Shown here one piece after another: positions 1 to 9,641 of a stretch of DNA of 64,000 bases. The position numbers and the translations under genes are program-made. The stretch lies in NCBI RefSeq assembly GCF_900453105.1, contig NZ_UGPW01000001.1, positions 1,860,001-1,924,000 of the forward strand, written 5' to 3'. Positions within the stretch are counted from its first letter, which is position 1, and every line of letters begins with the position of its first letter. The notes beneath the pieces were generated by a model. That model was not told the DNA's origin. It ran no database searches and was given only the letters and a program-made list of their open reading frames with translations. This DNA comes from Moraxella ovis. Its GTDB lineage: Bacteria > Pseudomonadota > Gammaproteobacteria > Pseudomonadales > Moraxellaceae.

Positions 1-233
1 GCTGTTAATGTCTTAACGGCATTGGTGTTATATTCAATCAGATAGGTAATGGCAGGCTTGATGTGTTCAGGCGTGATCCTTGGGAAATCGGGCAAATTAT
101 GAAAGTCCAGCAAAGGATTACCCTGTAATGACTCGCTTAGCACAAGTGGTACAGAATTAGCCATACCAAACTTAGGCAAACTCATGGTAAGTGCAGTCCC
201 CAATCCAAACTGCAAAAAACGACGGCGCTCCAT
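1..233 (-). CDS. M3 family oligopeptidase, N-terminal part, with Tat-like leader
   Basis: Only the first 77 codons are in the window; the gene runs off the left edge. After about 38 leader residues the reading NPLLDFHNLPDFPRITPEHI matches the N-terminus of oligopeptidase A (PrlC/OpdA), a zinc M3 peptidase that degrades short peptides. The catalytic HExxH would lie outside the window. The leader begins MERRRFLQF and continues with a hydrophobic stretch ending near GMA, which resembles a twin-arginine signal; classical PrlC is cytosolic and has none. The ATG at 231-233 follows AAGGAG with a 5-nt gap. The family call rests on one short N-terminal match. Confidence 0.7.
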   Translation of the reverse strand, partial: MERRRFLQFGLGTALTMSLPKFGMANSVPLVLSESLQGNPLLDFHNLPDFPRITPEHIKPAITYLIEYNTNAVKTLT

Positions 234-311
234 ATACTCTCCTTATAAATTCTAATCAGTGAATGAATCTAGTTAGCTTATGCAAACTTCGCCATCAAGT
301 CAAGCCATTAA

Positions 312-338
312 TAAAAACACCGCCCATCATAGGCGGTG
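312..338 (-). terminator. terminator of the glpQ-like gene
   Basis: A 7-bp GC-rich stem (CACCGCC/GGCGGTG) with a 7-nt loop lies just past the stop codon. On the minus strand it is followed by five T's. Confidence 0.75.
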
Positions 339-355
339 CGGTATGCTACAAGTTA

Positions 356-1657
356 TTATATGCCGCGGCAGTTAGCATAATAAGTTACGCTGGCTGGCCA
401 ATCCGAAAAGATGCCCTTGACCCCAACCTCTCTATACAGCACATCGATCAATCGATACATGTCACCATCGTTATTTATGATGTCTTGGATGCCTGTATAG
501 TACCAGCCACCGCCAGATGATAGCGGATATGAACGCTCAACCGTCCACGTCACAAGTCCAAAACCGTTCGCTTTGGCTTGTCTTGCAAATTCGCTCATCC
601 GTAATTCACCGCCTTTATTGGTGACCAGCATCCACGTGGCAGGCGCAAGGTTTTGAATGCCTTTTTGTTTCAATTGTGCCAAATCATATTTCCAAGTGAC
701 AGGATTCTGCGGATCGAAATTCTTGCCATCTTTGGCACTATTGGCATCCTCCATCAAAAACACCGCCGTCTTGGCATAATCAGGATAATGCTCAATCCAA
801 TAAGTCAAATCATCAATATTAAATGACTGCACGCTGCTGTCATTCGCATGATAGCCTGCTTTCTTTAATGCCTTAATCAGATCCGCCCGATAATCATCAT
901 AAGTATAACCTTGATGCGGAATCACGGTTGGCTGCTTAAGTTCTGGCGTGACTTTTACGCCCATTTTCTTATAAAGTGCCAATGCTTCATCTAGGCTCAT
1001 CAGCGTCGCATTTTGAGAATACAGATCTGTACGGAAAGCAGGCGTTGCATTTACGTACTCATCTACAGTGCGCGCCTTAGGATTGGCGGCATCTTGTTTA
1101 CCTTTTAAGGTCTTAAATTCTGCCAATGTGATGTCGGAAGTTAGGCATTTGGCAGAAGCTTCCTTGATGAGCTTACCTGATGCGCCAAACTGGGCAGGCG
1201 TGAAATTCTGGGTGCATTTATTAGCAAGCGGAGTTTGCAAGATGTTCGTCGTGGTATGCAAATCAGCATCAGAATGACGACAGACCAGCTGGTGATCCTT
1301 GGTAAAGGCAACATCGCATTCTTGGATGCCTGCGCCTTGTCTGTTAGCGGCGATGTAGCTTTCGGCAGTATGTTCAGCGAACTGCAATGGAGCACCACGA
1401 TGCGCGATTGAAAATTCTGTGCGTTTTGGCGTTTGGGCTTGGCAGCTTTTTAATTCTTGCTTTAATTTACCCTCATCCATGTCATCCAATAGATAAAAAG
1501 GCCTAGCACCGTAGCTAATGACAGGCTTGGCAAGTTCATCGCGAGCACCGTGAATTGGTGTGGATTTCGGCATCGATTGACACGCCATCATCAGCGGCAA
1601 AATGGCAAAAATACCCATACAAGAAAGCTTTTTAGAAAGCTGTTTTGAAGATTTCAT
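356..1657 (-). CDS. glpQ: glycerophosphodiester phosphodiesterase, lipoprotein
   Basis: Hydrolyses glycerophosphodiesters to glycerol-3-phosphate and an alcohol. A signal peptide ends in a lipobox (LMMAC), so the protein should be lipid-anchored on the periplasmic side. The GDPD core begins near residue 80 with FSIAHRGAPLQFAEHTAES (catalytic HRG) followed by the acidic pair in GIQECDVAF and HSD. Total length of 433 residues fits large GlpQ forms. I chose the ATG at 1655-1657 rather than an in-frame ATG four codons upstream because GGAG sits about 7 nt before it and the upstream ATG has no ribosome site. The gene appears monocistronic with its own terminator. Confidence 0.88.
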   Translation of the reverse strand: MKSSKQLSKKLSCMGIFAILPLMMACQSMPKSTPIHGARDELAKPVISYGARPFYLLDDMDEGKLKQELKSCQAQTPKRTEFSIAHRGAPLQFAEHTAESYIAANRQGAGIQECDVAFTKDHQLVCRHSDADLHTTTNILQTPLANKCTQNFTPAQFGASGKLIKEASAKCLTSDITLAEFKTLKGKQDAANPKARTVDEYVNATPAFRTDLYSQNATLMSLDEALALYKKMGVKVTPELKQPTVIPHQGYTYDDYRADLIKALKKAGYHANDSSVQSFNIDDLTYWIEHYPDYAKTAVFLMEDANSAKDGKNFDPQNPVTWKYDLAQLKQKGIQNLAPATWMLVTNKGGELRMSEFARQAKANGFGLVTWTVERSYPLSSGGGWYYTGIQDIINNDGDMYRLIDVLYREVGVKGIFSDWPASVTYYANCRGI

Positions 1658-1731
1658 AAATGACTCCATAAAAAACGTGAAGCCATCTTAATAAATATTT
1701 ATGACAATTTAATAACAACACTTAAAACCAC

Positions 1732-1763
1732 AAACCCCCCACCATCTCTGGCAGGGGGTTTTG
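1732..1763 (-). terminator. str operon terminator
   Basis: An AAACCCCC/GGGGGTTT stem lies about 50 nt past the tuf stop codon, with T's following on the minus strand. The same hairpin ends the second tuf gene because it lies within the repeat. Confidence 0.75.
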
Positions 1764-1812
1764 ACTTTGGTAAGTCGTTTGGCTTGTTTGCTGTTAAGAC
1801 AATCTTATTAGA

Positions 1813-3003
1813 TTAGTTCTTAACGTTAGCAACAACACCAGCACCTACGGTACGGCCACCTTCACGGATCGCGAAGCGTAGACCTTTGTCCATGGCGATT
1901 GGGTGGATAAGCTCAACGCTCATCTCAACGTTGTCACCAGGCATAACCATTTCAGTACCTTCTTGTAGAGTGATGGCACCAGTTACGTCAGTAGTACGGA
2001 AGTAGAACTGTGGACGATAGCCGTTTAGGAATGGCGTGTGACGACCACCTTCTTCTTTTGACAGTACGTATACTTCTGCGTCAAATTGGGTGTGCGGAGT
2101 GATTGAACCTGGCTTAGCAAGTACTTGACCACGTTGAACTTCTTCACGCTTAGTACCACGTAGTAGAATACCACAGTTCTCACCAGCACGGCCTTCGTCT
2201 AGAAGCTTACGGAACATCTCAACACCAGTACAGGTAGTCTTAGCAGTGTCTTTGATACCAACGATTTCAACTTCGTCACCAACTTTGATGATACCAGACT
2301 CAACACGGCCAGTTACAACAGTACCACGACCAGAGATTGAGAATACGTCTTCGATTGGCATTAGGAATGGACGATCGATGTCACGCTCTGGCTCAGGGAT
2401 GTAGCTATCTAGAGTGCTTAGTAGCTCTAGGATAGCTGGCTCGCCATATTGACCTTGGTCGCCATTTAGACCTAGTAGTGCAGAACCTTTGATGATAGGA
2501 GTGTCATCACCAGGGAAGTCGTAGTCAGATAGAAGTTCACGCACTTCCATTTCTACTAGCTCTAGTAGTTCTTCATCATCTACTAGGTCGCACTTGTTCA
2601 TGAATACCATGATGTAAGGTACGCCAACCTGACGAGATAGAAGGATGTGCTCACGAGTTTGTGGCATTGGGCCGTCAGTAGCTGCTACAACTAGGATAGC
2701 GCCGTCCATCTGTGCCGCACCAGTAATCATGTTTTTAACATAGTCGGCGTGGCCTGGGCAGTCTACGTGCGCGTAGTGACGTGCTTCAGTGTCATACTCG
2801 ATGTGAGAGGTATTAATGGTAATACCACGTGCTTTTTCTTCTGGTGCTGAGTCAATTGCAGCGTAGTCCTTTGCTTCACCGCCGTGGTGCTTAGCAGCAA
2901 CAGTTGCGATGGCAGCAGTCAATGTGGTTTTGCCGTGGTCAACGTGACCGATGGTACCAACGTTTACGTGTGGTTTGTTACGTTCGAACTTGGCTTTGGC
3001 CAT
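1813..3003 (-). CDS. tuf: elongation factor Tu, copy 1
   Basis: A GTPase that brings aminoacyl-tRNA to the ribosomal A site. The protein has 396 residues, the normal length. The P-loop GHVDHGKT is at residues 19-26, DCPGH near 80 and NKCD near 136, followed by domains 2 and 3. It is the last gene of the str operon, 140 bp after fusA, with a strong hairpin in the gap. The protein is identical to the second copy at 38037-39227. Codon choice is highly biased, as expected for an abundant protein. Expression should depend on the promoter upstream of rpsL. Confidence 0.98.
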   Translation of the reverse strand: MAKAKFERNKPHVNVGTIGHVDHGKTTLTAAIATVAAKHHGGEAKDYAAIDSAPEEKARGITINTSHIEYDTEARHYAHVDCPGHADYVKNMITGAAQMDGAILVVAATDGPMPQTREHILLSRQVGVPYIMVFMNKCDLVDDEELLELVEMEVRELLSDYDFPGDDTPIIKGSALLGLNGDQGQYGEPAILELLSTLDSYIPEPERDIDRPFLMPIEDVFSISGRGTVVTGRVESGIIKVGDEVEIVGIKDTAKTTCTGVEMFRKLLDEGRAGENCGILLRGTKREEVQRGQVLAKPGSITPHTQFDAEVYVLSKEEGGRHTPFLNGYRPQFYFRTTDVTGAITLQEGTEMVMPGDNVEMSVELIHPIAMDKGLRFAIREGGRTVGAGVVANVKN

Positions 3004-3080
3004 GATACTATTCCTTTTAGAATGGTCTTAATCTGATTGATATAAGACAATTTAAACAATAAAAATTTAAATCTGCTACA

Positions 3081-3116
3081 TTGATTGCAAGACATTCAAA
3101 TAATGCTTGCAATCAA
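3081..3116 (-). other. intercistronic hairpin between fusA and tuf
   Basis: A perfect 11-bp stem (TTGATTGCAAG/CTTGCAATCAA) with a 14-nt loop that can itself fold lies directly after fusA. No T-run follows, so it is not an obvious terminator. It may be an RNA processing or stabilising element. Confidence 0.6.
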
Positions 3117-3143
3117 GTATTGTTAGATGAACAGATGAGTAAA

Positions 3144-5270
3144 TTACTCGTCGTCGTCTTTAGCAGTGAACTTCTTGATGATCTCATCAGCAACGTTCTT
3201 CGGAGTCTCTTGGTATTTTGCGAATTCCATAGAGTAAGTCGCACGACCTTGAGACATAGAACGCATTTGGGTAGCATAACCGAACATCTCAGCAAGCGGT
3301 ACTTCAGCGCGGATGGCTTTGGTGCCGCCAGGTAGATCGTCCATACCTTGAACCATACCACGACGACGGTTCAAGTCGCCCATGATATCGCCCATGTAGT
3401 CTTCTGGAGTCTCAACTTCTACCTTCATGATAGGCTCAAGCAATGCTGGAGAGGCTTGCATAAAGCCTTTCTTGAATGCCATAGAACCTGCCATTTTGAA
3501 CGATAGTTCGTCAGAGTCAACGTCATGGTATGAACCATCATATAGAGTTGCTTTAACGTTAACTACTGGGTAGCCTGCTAGAACGCCGTTTTTCATACGC
3601 TCTTGGATACCTTTGTCTACTGCAGCGTGGTATTCTTTAGGTACAACACCGCCCACGATTTCTTCAGCAAATTCGTATTCCACTTCACCTTCAGGATCAA
3701 GCGGCTCAAGACGTAGCCAAACGTGACCGAACTTACCACGACCACCAGTTTGACGAACGAATTTACCTTCAACTTCAACAGTTTGACGGATCGTTTCACG
3801 GTATGCAACTTGAGGAGCACCGATGTTCGCTTCAACGTTAAATTCACGCTTCATGCGGTCAACGATAATGTCAAGGTGTAGCTCACCCATACCAGAGATG
3901 ATGGTTTGACCTGATTCTTCATCGGTGCGTACACGGAATGAAGGGTCTTCTTTAGCCAGACGGCCTAGAGCGATAGACATCTTCTCTTGGTCAGCTTTGG
4001 TTTTTGGTTCAACCGCTAGGCTGATAACTGGATCTGGGAATTCCATGCGCTCAAGGGTGATAACATTGTCATTATCACATAGTGTATCACCAGTAGTTAC
4101 GTCTTTTAGACCTACGAATGCTACGATGTCACCAGCACGGGCTTCGCTCACCTCTTCTTGTGAGTTAGCGTGCATCTCAACGATACGACCGATGCGCTCA
4201 CGCTTCATCTTAACAGGGTTATATACGCTGTCACCTTGCTGAGCAACACCAGAATAGATACGTACATAAGTCAAGTTACCAACGTACTTATCGTTTTGAA
4301 TTTTGAATGCCAAACCAGCAAATGGTTCATCATCAGAAGACTCACGAGTACCTTCGGTTTCATCTTTGTCATCTAGGATACCACGGATGGCTTCAACGTC
4401 ATTTGGCGCAGGTAGGAATTCGATCACCGCGTCAAGCATACGCTGTACGCCTTTGTTTTTGAAGGCAGTACCACATAGCATTGGTTGGATTTCACATGCT
4501 AGTGTACGAGTACGAAGACCAGCTACGATGTCTTCACGAGACAGATCGCCTTCTTCTAGGTACTTGTCCATCAGCTCTTCTGAGCTTTCAGCTGCTGCTT
4601 CAACCATGTTGTTGCGCCATTCTTTAGCAACATCAACCAGGTCGGCAGGAATTTCGCCGTATTCAAACTTCATGCCTTGAGATTCTACATCCCAGATGAT
4701 AGATTTCATCTCAAGCAGGTCAACAACACCTTCAAAGTTATCTTCAGCACCGATTGGCACAACTACAGGTACAGGGTTACCACCTAGACGAGTTTTTACT
4801 TGCTCAACTACGCGGAAGAAGTTCGCACCAGTACGGTCCATTTTGTTGACGAACGCAAGACGTGGCACTTTATATTTGTTAGCTTGACGCCATACAGTTT
4901 CTGACTGAGGCTGTACACCGCCAACCGCACAGTAAACCATACACGCACCGTCTAATACACGCATAGAACGTTCAACTTCGATGGTGAAGTCAACGTGGCC
5001 GGGGGTGTCAATTAGGTTGATGCGATGCTCTGGGAATTGATTAGACATACCTGACCAAAAGCAAGTGGTTGCTGCTGATGCGATGGTAATACCACGCTCT
5101 TGCTCTTGCTCCATCCAGTCCATGGTGGCAGCACCTTCGTGCACTTCACCTAGTTTGTGGTTCTTACCTGTGTAGAACAAAATACGCTCAGATGTGGTGG
5201 TTTTACCAGCATCGATGTGCGCAGAGATACCGATGTTACGATATCTGTTTAGGGGGGTTTTACGTGCCAT
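3144..5270 (-). CDS. fusA: elongation factor G
   Basis: The translocase GTPase that moves tRNAs and mRNA through the ribosome after peptide bond formation. It has 708 residues, typical for EF-G. The P-loop AHIDAGKTT is at 17-25, followed by the switch region with RGITI and DTPGHVDF, then domains II-V ending in an acidic tail (AKDDDE). It lies in the str operon between rpsG (167 bp upstream, with two hairpins in the gap) and tuf. It starts at [10 protein letters not shown] as in homologues. Confidence 0.98.
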   Translation of the reverse strand: MARKTPLNRYRNIGISAHIDAGKTTTSERILFYTGKNHKLGEVHEGAATMDWMEQEQERGITIASAATTCFWSGMSNQFPEHRINLIDTPGHVDFTIEVERSMRVLDGACMVYCAVGGVQPQSETVWRQANKYKVPRLAFVNKMDRTGANFFRVVEQVKTRLGGNPVPVVVPIGAEDNFEGVVDLLEMKSIIWDVESQGMKFEYGEIPADLVDVAKEWRNNMVEAAAESSEELMDKYLEEGDLSREDIVAGLRTRTLACEIQPMLCGTAFKNKGVQRMLDAVIEFLPAPNDVEAIRGILDDKDETEGTRESSDDEPFAGLAFKIQNDKYVGNLTYVRIYSGVAQQGDSVYNPVKMKRERIGRIVEMHANSQEEVSEARAGDIVAFVGLKDVTTGDTLCDNDNVITLERMEFPDPVISLAVEPKTKADQEKMSIALGRLAKEDPSFRVRTDEESGQTIISGMGELHLDIIVDRMKREFNVEANIGAPQVAYRETIRQTVEVEGKFVRQTGGRGKFGHVWLRLEPLDPEGEVEYEFAEEIVGGVVPKEYHAAVDKGIQERMKNGVLAGYPVVNVKATLYDGSYHDVDSDELSFKMAGSMAFKKGFMQASPALLEPIMKVEVETPEDYMGDIMGDLNRRRGMVQGMDDLPGGTKAIRAEVPLAEMFGYATQMRSMSQGRATYSMEFAKYQETPKNVADEIIKKFTAKDDDE

Positions 5271-5365
5271 AATTTTTCCTAGAAAAATTCTGATTAATTG
5301 GGTGTCTGATGGATAATATTAATCAACATTCATGACCAAAACATGACAATCAGACTTATATGGGC

Positions 5366-5396
5366 TGACTTGGATGATAAGGCATCATCCAAGTCA
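5366..5396 (-). other. intercistronic hairpin 2 between rpsG and fusA
   Basis: A perfect 13-bp stem (TGACTTGGATGAT and its complement) closes a 5-nt loop. No T-run follows on the minus strand. Its strength and position suggest RNase III-type processing or tuning of fusA expression, but this is inference. Confidence 0.6.
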
Positions 5397-5408
5397 ATGC
5401 ACCTGTTA

Positions 5409-5436
5409 TTAAGAAATGCTTGACAGCACTTCTTAA
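5409..5436 (-). other. intercistronic hairpin 1 directly after rpsG
   Basis: An 11-bp stem with one mismatch and a 6-nt loop begins one base past the rpsG stop codon. There is no T-run, so termination is unlikely. Confidence 0.55.
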
Positions 5437-5437
5437 A

Positions 5438-5911
5438 TTAGAAGCGGAAGTGCGAGAAAGCTTTGTTCGCATCAGCCATACGGTGAACATCATCACGTTT
5501 CTTGATGGCAGCGCCTTTACCTTCTGCTGCATCGTTTAGCTCACCAGCTAGACGTAGAGCCATTGATTTTTCAGAGCGCTTAGCAGCGGCGTCAGCCAAC
5601 CAACGCATTGCTAGGGCAGTACGACGGGAGGGACGTACTTCCATAGGTACTTGGTAGGTAGCACCACCAACACGGCGAGCTTTAACTTCCACCGTTGGGC
5701 GAACGCTTTCTAGCACTTCTTCAAAGAATGCAACTGGATCTTCAACGTTGCGCTTAGCAGCAACAGTTTCTAGTGCGCCGTAAACGATTTTTTCAGCGAC
5801 TGATTTTTTACCATCAACCATTACGTGGTTGATGAATTTTGCAATGGTTTGGCTGCCGAATTTAGGATCTGGTAGGATTTCACGGGCAGCGACGACACGA
5901 CGTCTTGGCAT
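5438..5911 (-). CDS. rpsG: 30S ribosomal protein S7
   Basis: Binds the 3' major domain of 16S rRNA and nucleates assembly of the small-subunit head. It is 157 residues, the usual length, beginning [20 protein letters not shown]. It is the second gene of the str operon. In E. coli S7 represses its own operon by binding the rpsL-rpsG spacer. The 115-bp spacer here (5912-6026) contains a small GGGTTT/AAACCC hairpin, but I cannot show an S7 site. Confidence 0.98.
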   Translation of the reverse strand: MPRRRVVAAREILPDPKFGSQTIAKFINHVMVDGKKSVAEKIVYGALETVAAKRNVEDPVAFFEEVLESVRPTVEVKARRVGGATYQVPMEVRPSRRTALAMRWLADAAAKRSEKSMALRLAGELNDAAEGKGAAIKKRDDVHRMADANKAFSHFRF

Positions 5912-6026
5912 AATAGTTTCCTTATATCTTCAGGATAATCTGGTATAAAAGCTAGCTTAACCAGCCTTACTGCATATGTGGGTTTGACACACCAAACCCT
6001 AAAATACGCAAATGATGTCTTTAGGC

Positions 6027-6401
6027 TTATGCCTTAGGACGCTTAGCACCGTACTTAGAACGGCCTTGTTTACGATCTTTCACGCCTGCACAGTCAAGTG
6101 CGCCACGCACGGTGTGATAACGAACACCTGGAAGGTCTTTTACACGACCACCACGGATCAATACAACACTGTGCTCTTGAAGGTTGTGACCTTCACCGCC
6201 GATGTAGCTAGATACTTCGTAGCCAGAAGTTAGACGTACACGGCACACTTTACGCATGGCTGAGTTAGGTTTTTTTGGAGTCGTAGTATATACACGAGTA
6301 CAAACACCGCGACGTTGTGGGCAGGCTTGTAGTGCAGGTACTTTCGACTTTTCAGTAATGGTCTTACGACCTTTACGGATAAGTTGGTTTGTAGTTGCCA
6401 T
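6027..6401 (-). CDS. rpsL: 30S ribosomal protein S12
   Basis: A decoding-centre protein of the small subunit and first gene of the str operon. I take the ATG at 6399-6401 ([10 protein letters not shown]), giving 124 residues; a TTG two codons earlier is in frame, but GGGAG lies 9 nt before the ATG. Lys43 in [10 protein letters not shown] and the lysine in RVKDLPGVR are the wild-type residues whose replacement gives streptomycin resistance, so a sensitive allele is expected. The promoter lies at 6477-6505. Confidence 0.98.
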   Translation of the reverse strand: MATTNQLIRKGRKTITEKSKVPALQACPQRRGVCTRVYTTTPKKPNSAMRKVCRVRLTSGYEVSSYIGGEGHNLQEHSVVLIRGGRVKDLPGVRYHTVRGALDCAGVKDRKQGRSKYGAKRPKA

Positions 6402-6430
6402 TGGCAATTTCTCCCGTTATTAACAATATG

Positions 6431-6470
6431 GCTATTTTTTATGTAATAGCCGACTATCCCCCTTTGGGGG
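6431..6470 (-). promoter_or_regulatory. structured 5' leader of the str operon mRNA
   Basis: The predicted transcript starts near 6471. It opens at once with a CCCCC/GGGGG hairpin (6458-6470, 3-nt loop), followed by a second GCTATT/AATAGC hairpin (6431-6450), then the rpsL ribosome site. A 5'-terminal stem is known to protect mRNAs from pyrophosphohydrolase-dependent decay; that role here is inferred. Confidence 0.5.
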
Positions 6471-6476
6471 CACTAT

Positions 6477-6505
6477 ATTATAGAGTCAAAGTCAAAAAAA
6501 TTCAA
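6477..6505 (-). promoter_or_regulatory. promoter of rpsL-rpsG-fusA-tuf
   Basis: The -35 element TTGAAT (6500-6505) and the -10 element TATAAT (6477-6482) are separated by exactly 17 bp, about 75 bp upstream of the rpsL start. This is a near-consensus sigma-70 promoter. Confidence 0.8.
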
Positions 6506-6581
6506 GCACAAGCAAAAAATAACTTAGCTCATGCTTGAATATCATCAGTGATAACCAGCTTATGACAGCTGATAAGGCAAT

Positions 6582-8024
6582 TTACTCATTTTTATCAGCG
6601 GGTTTTTCATTGACGTCTATTTCTTGTGAGTGCTGATTTTCGGTCAGTAATTGCGGACGTTCTGGGCGAAAAGTAGCCATCGCTGTACCCAGTACCTCTT
6701 CGATCAGCTCGCGGTTATAATACGAGCCAACACCTACCGAAGTAACCGACAGCAGCTTACCAAACCAGCCTAATTTTAAGTTATCGATATTGACGTATTT
6801 TGAAAGTTCATCAAGCTGTTTGTTGAACGATTCACCGACACTGTATTTTAGGCCGACATTCTGCAGCTCTTGATTTAAGCTTGAACGCTCTGCATTGGCA
6901 AATACGGTATTACCTAAGGCGAGTGCAGTTAGGATGATTTGCTTTTCTTGAAGTCTGGTCAAGTTAGCGCCTGACAGCACGCCATAGGCGATCTTAATGC
7001 CTTCTTTGCCGGTTAATGGCTTATCATAGATCAACGCCAACTGATACACCGCCTTTAATGACACCATCAAAAGCCATCCAGCATCTGCGATCAGACCCTT
7101 AATACCTGCAAGACCTGCCAACCCACCCATCACCGCCAAGGCACGGTTCTGATTGGCGACATCGCGCGCAAAATCATCGCGCTCCATATCGGTCAGACTG
7201 GATAACTTGGCAAAACGAGAATCTCTGAGCAGATCTTTTTTTGCCCAATTATTCGCCCAACTAGCTGCTTTATTAAAAATAAAATCAGTCATGCTGTCAC
7301 TATTAACGCTCGGAGCAACTTTGCCCACCAAAGATTGGGCAGTGGTGAATTTTGGACCGAATAACTGAGCGCTCATGCTCGATGTCTGCTTACGAAAAGC
7401 GTCTTGTTTGTATTCTTTGGCGTTAAGATCGACCGCATGATAAGGCTTGCTAGTCGATTTTGAGCCATTCATCGCACTTAAGAATGCGCCAAGTTTGCCA
7501 AGTGCGCCAGCCAGACCACCTTTGGCATCGCCATCAGTCCCTTGCGCTTCGACTGTCTCTTTGATTTCTTGAATGTTTTGGGTTATCTTTTCTTTGGCAT
7601 CATTCGTACGCTCTTTGGCATCTTCAATAAGATTGCCTAGCTCATCTTGGGCTTTTTGCTTAGTGCTTTCAACCTTGTCCCTGACGTCTTCGATGGCCTC
7701 TTTGGCAGCATTCTGTAAATCATCTAGACTAACCTGCTCGCCCTCGCTAATGTTAGCAGCTTTAGACGCGATTTCATCCAGTGCGTTATCAACTCTTTGT
7801 TTGATAGACGTGGATTCGTCCTGATTGGTCTTATCTTGACTGTCTTGAGCATTGCCTTTGGGCTCTTGGGCATCACGAGAATCCTTAACCACCAACACGT
7901 CTTGTACAGATTTGTTATTAATATCTACTTGCGCCACGACTTCGACGCCATCTGTGGCATCTAGTGAGTCAGCCAGATTGTCTAGGTTATCTAAATTGTC
8001 GTTGTGGAATTTTTTATTTGGCAT
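6582..8024 (-). CDS. EcsC-family protein with long helical N-terminal region
   Basis: The C-terminal half (about residues 230-450) has glycine/alanine-rich segments such as GGLAGLAGIKGLIADAGWLL, resembling the EcsC family, whose biochemical role is unsettled. The first 200 residues are very polar. Within them about residues 85-160 form a charged, heptad-like stretch (repeating KEAIEDVRDKVEST-like units) recalling amphipathic apolipoprotein-type helices. No signal peptide is seen. I start at the second of two adjacent ATGs (8022-8024), 6 nt after AAGGAG, giving 480 residues; the first ATG (8025-8027) is also possible. It is a single gene between the str promoter and divergent fabB. Confidence 0.6.
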   Translation of the reverse strand: MPNKKFHNDNLDNLDNLADSLDATDGVEVVAQVDINNKSVQDVLVVKDSRDAQEPKGNAQDSQDKTNQDESTSIKQRVDNALDEIASKAANISEGEQVSLDDLQNAAKEAIEDVRDKVESTKQKAQDELGNLIEDAKERTNDAKEKITQNIQEIKETVEAQGTDGDAKGGLAGALGKLGAFLSAMNGSKSTSKPYHAVDLNAKEYKQDAFRKQTSSMSAQLFGPKFTTAQSLVGKVAPSVNSDSMTDFIFNKAASWANNWAKKDLLRDSRFAKLSSLTDMERDDFARDVANQNRALAVMGGLAGLAGIKGLIADAGWLLMVSLKAVYQLALIYDKPLTGKEGIKIAYGVLSGANLTRLQEKQIILTALALGNTVFANAERSSLNQELQNVGLKYSVGESFNKQLDELSKYVNIDNLKLGWFGKLLSVTSVGVGSYYNRELIEEVLGTAMATFRPERPQLLTENQHSQEIDVNEKPADKNE

Positions 8025-8308
8025 CATGATCTCCTTGGATGCTATATTTTTTGAATAAATTTTACACAATGTCTACCTTGAATACTATCATAAAGACCAC
8101 GCCCCTGCCAAATAAAAACTTAGCAAAAATGTTATTCTGCGCGCCAAATATTACTGGCAGATTAAGGAAATGAAAACTTTGGCAATTTATGTAGGCAATG
8201 GCGCATGCTGCAAATTCTACACTTTAAAAATTTCCATTTTTATCAAATAATTTGTTACAATAACCAAAATACAACTGTAAACTTTTTATATCTCACAAGG
8301 AACATTCC

Positions 8309-9541
8309 ATGAAACGAGTCGTCATCACAGGCATGGGCATTGTCTCAAATATCGGCAATGACCTAGCCACCGTTACCGACAGCCTAAAAAATGGCAAATC
8401 AGGCATTGTCTTTAACCAAAGCTATGCCGATAATGGCTTTAAATCGTGCGTGTCAGGCTCTATTGACCAAAGCACGCTTGATACGTCTGCCATTGACCGC
8501 AAATTAAAACGCTTTATGTCGGACGCAAGCCTTTACGCCTATGTGTCCGCCTTGTCTGCCATAGATAACGCAGGTCTCACCCTTGATGATGTGGCGGATA
8601 ACGTGCGTGTGGCGGTTGTGGCGGGCTCAGGCGGAGCAAGCACGGCAGACGTGGTAGGCTCAGTGGATAACATGAAAGCCAAGGGACTGCGTGGCGTGGG
8701 AGCCATGGCAGTACCAAAAATCATGAGTAGCACGGTGTCCGCCACGCTTGCCACAGGGTTAAAGATTAAGGGCATTAGCTATTCGTTGTCGTCCGCTTGT
8801 GCCACGTCTAGCCACTGTATCGGTCATGCCATGGAGCTTATCCAGCTTGGCAAGGCGGACATGGTCATCGCGGGGGGTGGGGAGAGTGAGCATTGGACAC
8901 AGTCGTGCATGTTTGATGCCATGGGGGCGATGAGTACGAGCTACAACGACACCCCCACAACTGCAAGTCGCCCTTATGATAGCACCCGAGACGGCTTTGT
9001 CATCGCAGGTGGTGGCGGTATGGTGGTTGTGGAGAGCTTAGAGCACGCACAGGCTCGTGGAGCGACAATCCTAGCGGAAATCATGGGCTATGGGGCAACA
9101 TCAGACGGAGCGGAAATGGTCGCCCCAAGCGGAGAAGGGGCAACTCGCTGTATGCAAATCGCCCTATCGAAGGCAGGGCTTGACACGGTGGATTATGTGA
9201 ACTCACACGGAACATCAACGCCACTTGGCGACATCACCGAGCTACACGCCATTGCAGACGTGTTTGGCGGCGCGGACAAAACTCCCCCCATTAGCTCAAC
9301 CAAATCCATGACAGGGCATAGCCTAGGGGCGGTGGGTGCACAAGAGCTGATTTATTGCGTGCTGATGATGAATAATGGCTTTATCGCCCCAAGCATTAAC
9401 ATCACCGACATGGACGAAAGAGCCAAGCCTTTTGACATTGTTGAGACTACACGCCAAACCGAGATTAACACCGCCATGAGTAACAGCTTTGGTTTTGGCG
9501 GGACAAATTCGGCGTTGGTGGTGAAAAAGTTTAAGGGTTAA
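8309..9541 (+). CDS. fabB: 3-oxoacyl-[acyl-carrier-protein] synthase I
   Basis: Condenses acyl-ACP with malonyl-ACP in fatty acid elongation; in proteobacteria FabB is the form needed for unsaturated chains. It is 410 residues. The catalytic triad is visible: Cys164 in SSACATSS, His300 in NSHGTSTPLGD and His337 in GHSLGAVGAQE. Other KAS I features (RPYDSTRDGF, SFGFGGTNSAL) are present. The ATG follows CAAGGAAC. No fabA lies beside it. The gene contains no GATC by eye, unlike the EcsC gene and the peptidase gene flanking this block. It ends at a strong terminator. Confidence 0.93.
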   Translation: MKRVVITGMGIVSNIGNDLATVTDSLKNGKSGIVFNQSYADNGFKSCVSGSIDQSTLDTSAIDRKLKRFMSDASLYAYVSALSAIDNAGLTLDDVADNVRVAVVAGSGGASTADVVGSVDNMKAKGLRGVGAMAVPKIMSSTVSATLATGLKIKGISYSLSSACATSSHCIGHAMELIQLGKADMVIAGGGESEHWTQSCMFDAMGAMSTSYNDTPTTASRPYDSTRDGFVIAGGGGMVVVESLEHAQARGATILAEIMGYGATSDGAEMVAPSGEGATRCMQIALSKAGLDTVDYVNSHGTSTPLGDITELHAIADVFGGADKTPPISSTKSMTGHSLGAVGAQELIYCVLMMNNGFIAPSINITDMDERAKPFDIVETTRQTEINTAMSNSFGFGGTNSALVVKKFKG

Positions 9542-9560
9542 AATAAAAACCCAAAATCAT

Positions 9561-9596
9561 AATAAAACCCTATTTCAAAAATAGGGTTTTATTTTT
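9561..9596 (+). terminator. fabB terminator
   Basis: A perfect 13-bp stem (AATAAAACCCTAT and its complement) with a 7-nt loop is followed by T's. Confidence 0.85.
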
Positions 9597-9641
9597 ACCG
9601 AACTTGCATTAAAATTCGACTTTTCCTATTTTCCTTTAAAA

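Larger units (their letters stand above)
1725..3004. repeat. 1,280-bp direct repeat, copy 1 (tuf plus terminator)
   Basis: This stretch recurs at 37949-39228 in the same orientation with a constant offset of 36,224 bases. It begins 7 bases before the terminator stem, spans the whole tuf gene and stops one base upstream of its ATG. I saw no differences on reading the two copies side by side. Flanks diverge abruptly on both sides. Confidence 0.9.

Noticed and set aside
263..520. Plus-strand open frame overlapping the end of the GlpQ gene
   Set aside because: It lies antisense to glpQ and its terminator, has no ribosome site and no recognisable protein features.
5980..5999. GGGTTT/AAACCC hairpin in the rpsL-rpsG spacer as an S7-binding site
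   Set aside because: The stem is only 6 bp and I could not match it to the known S7 target, so it is not listed as a regulatory feature.
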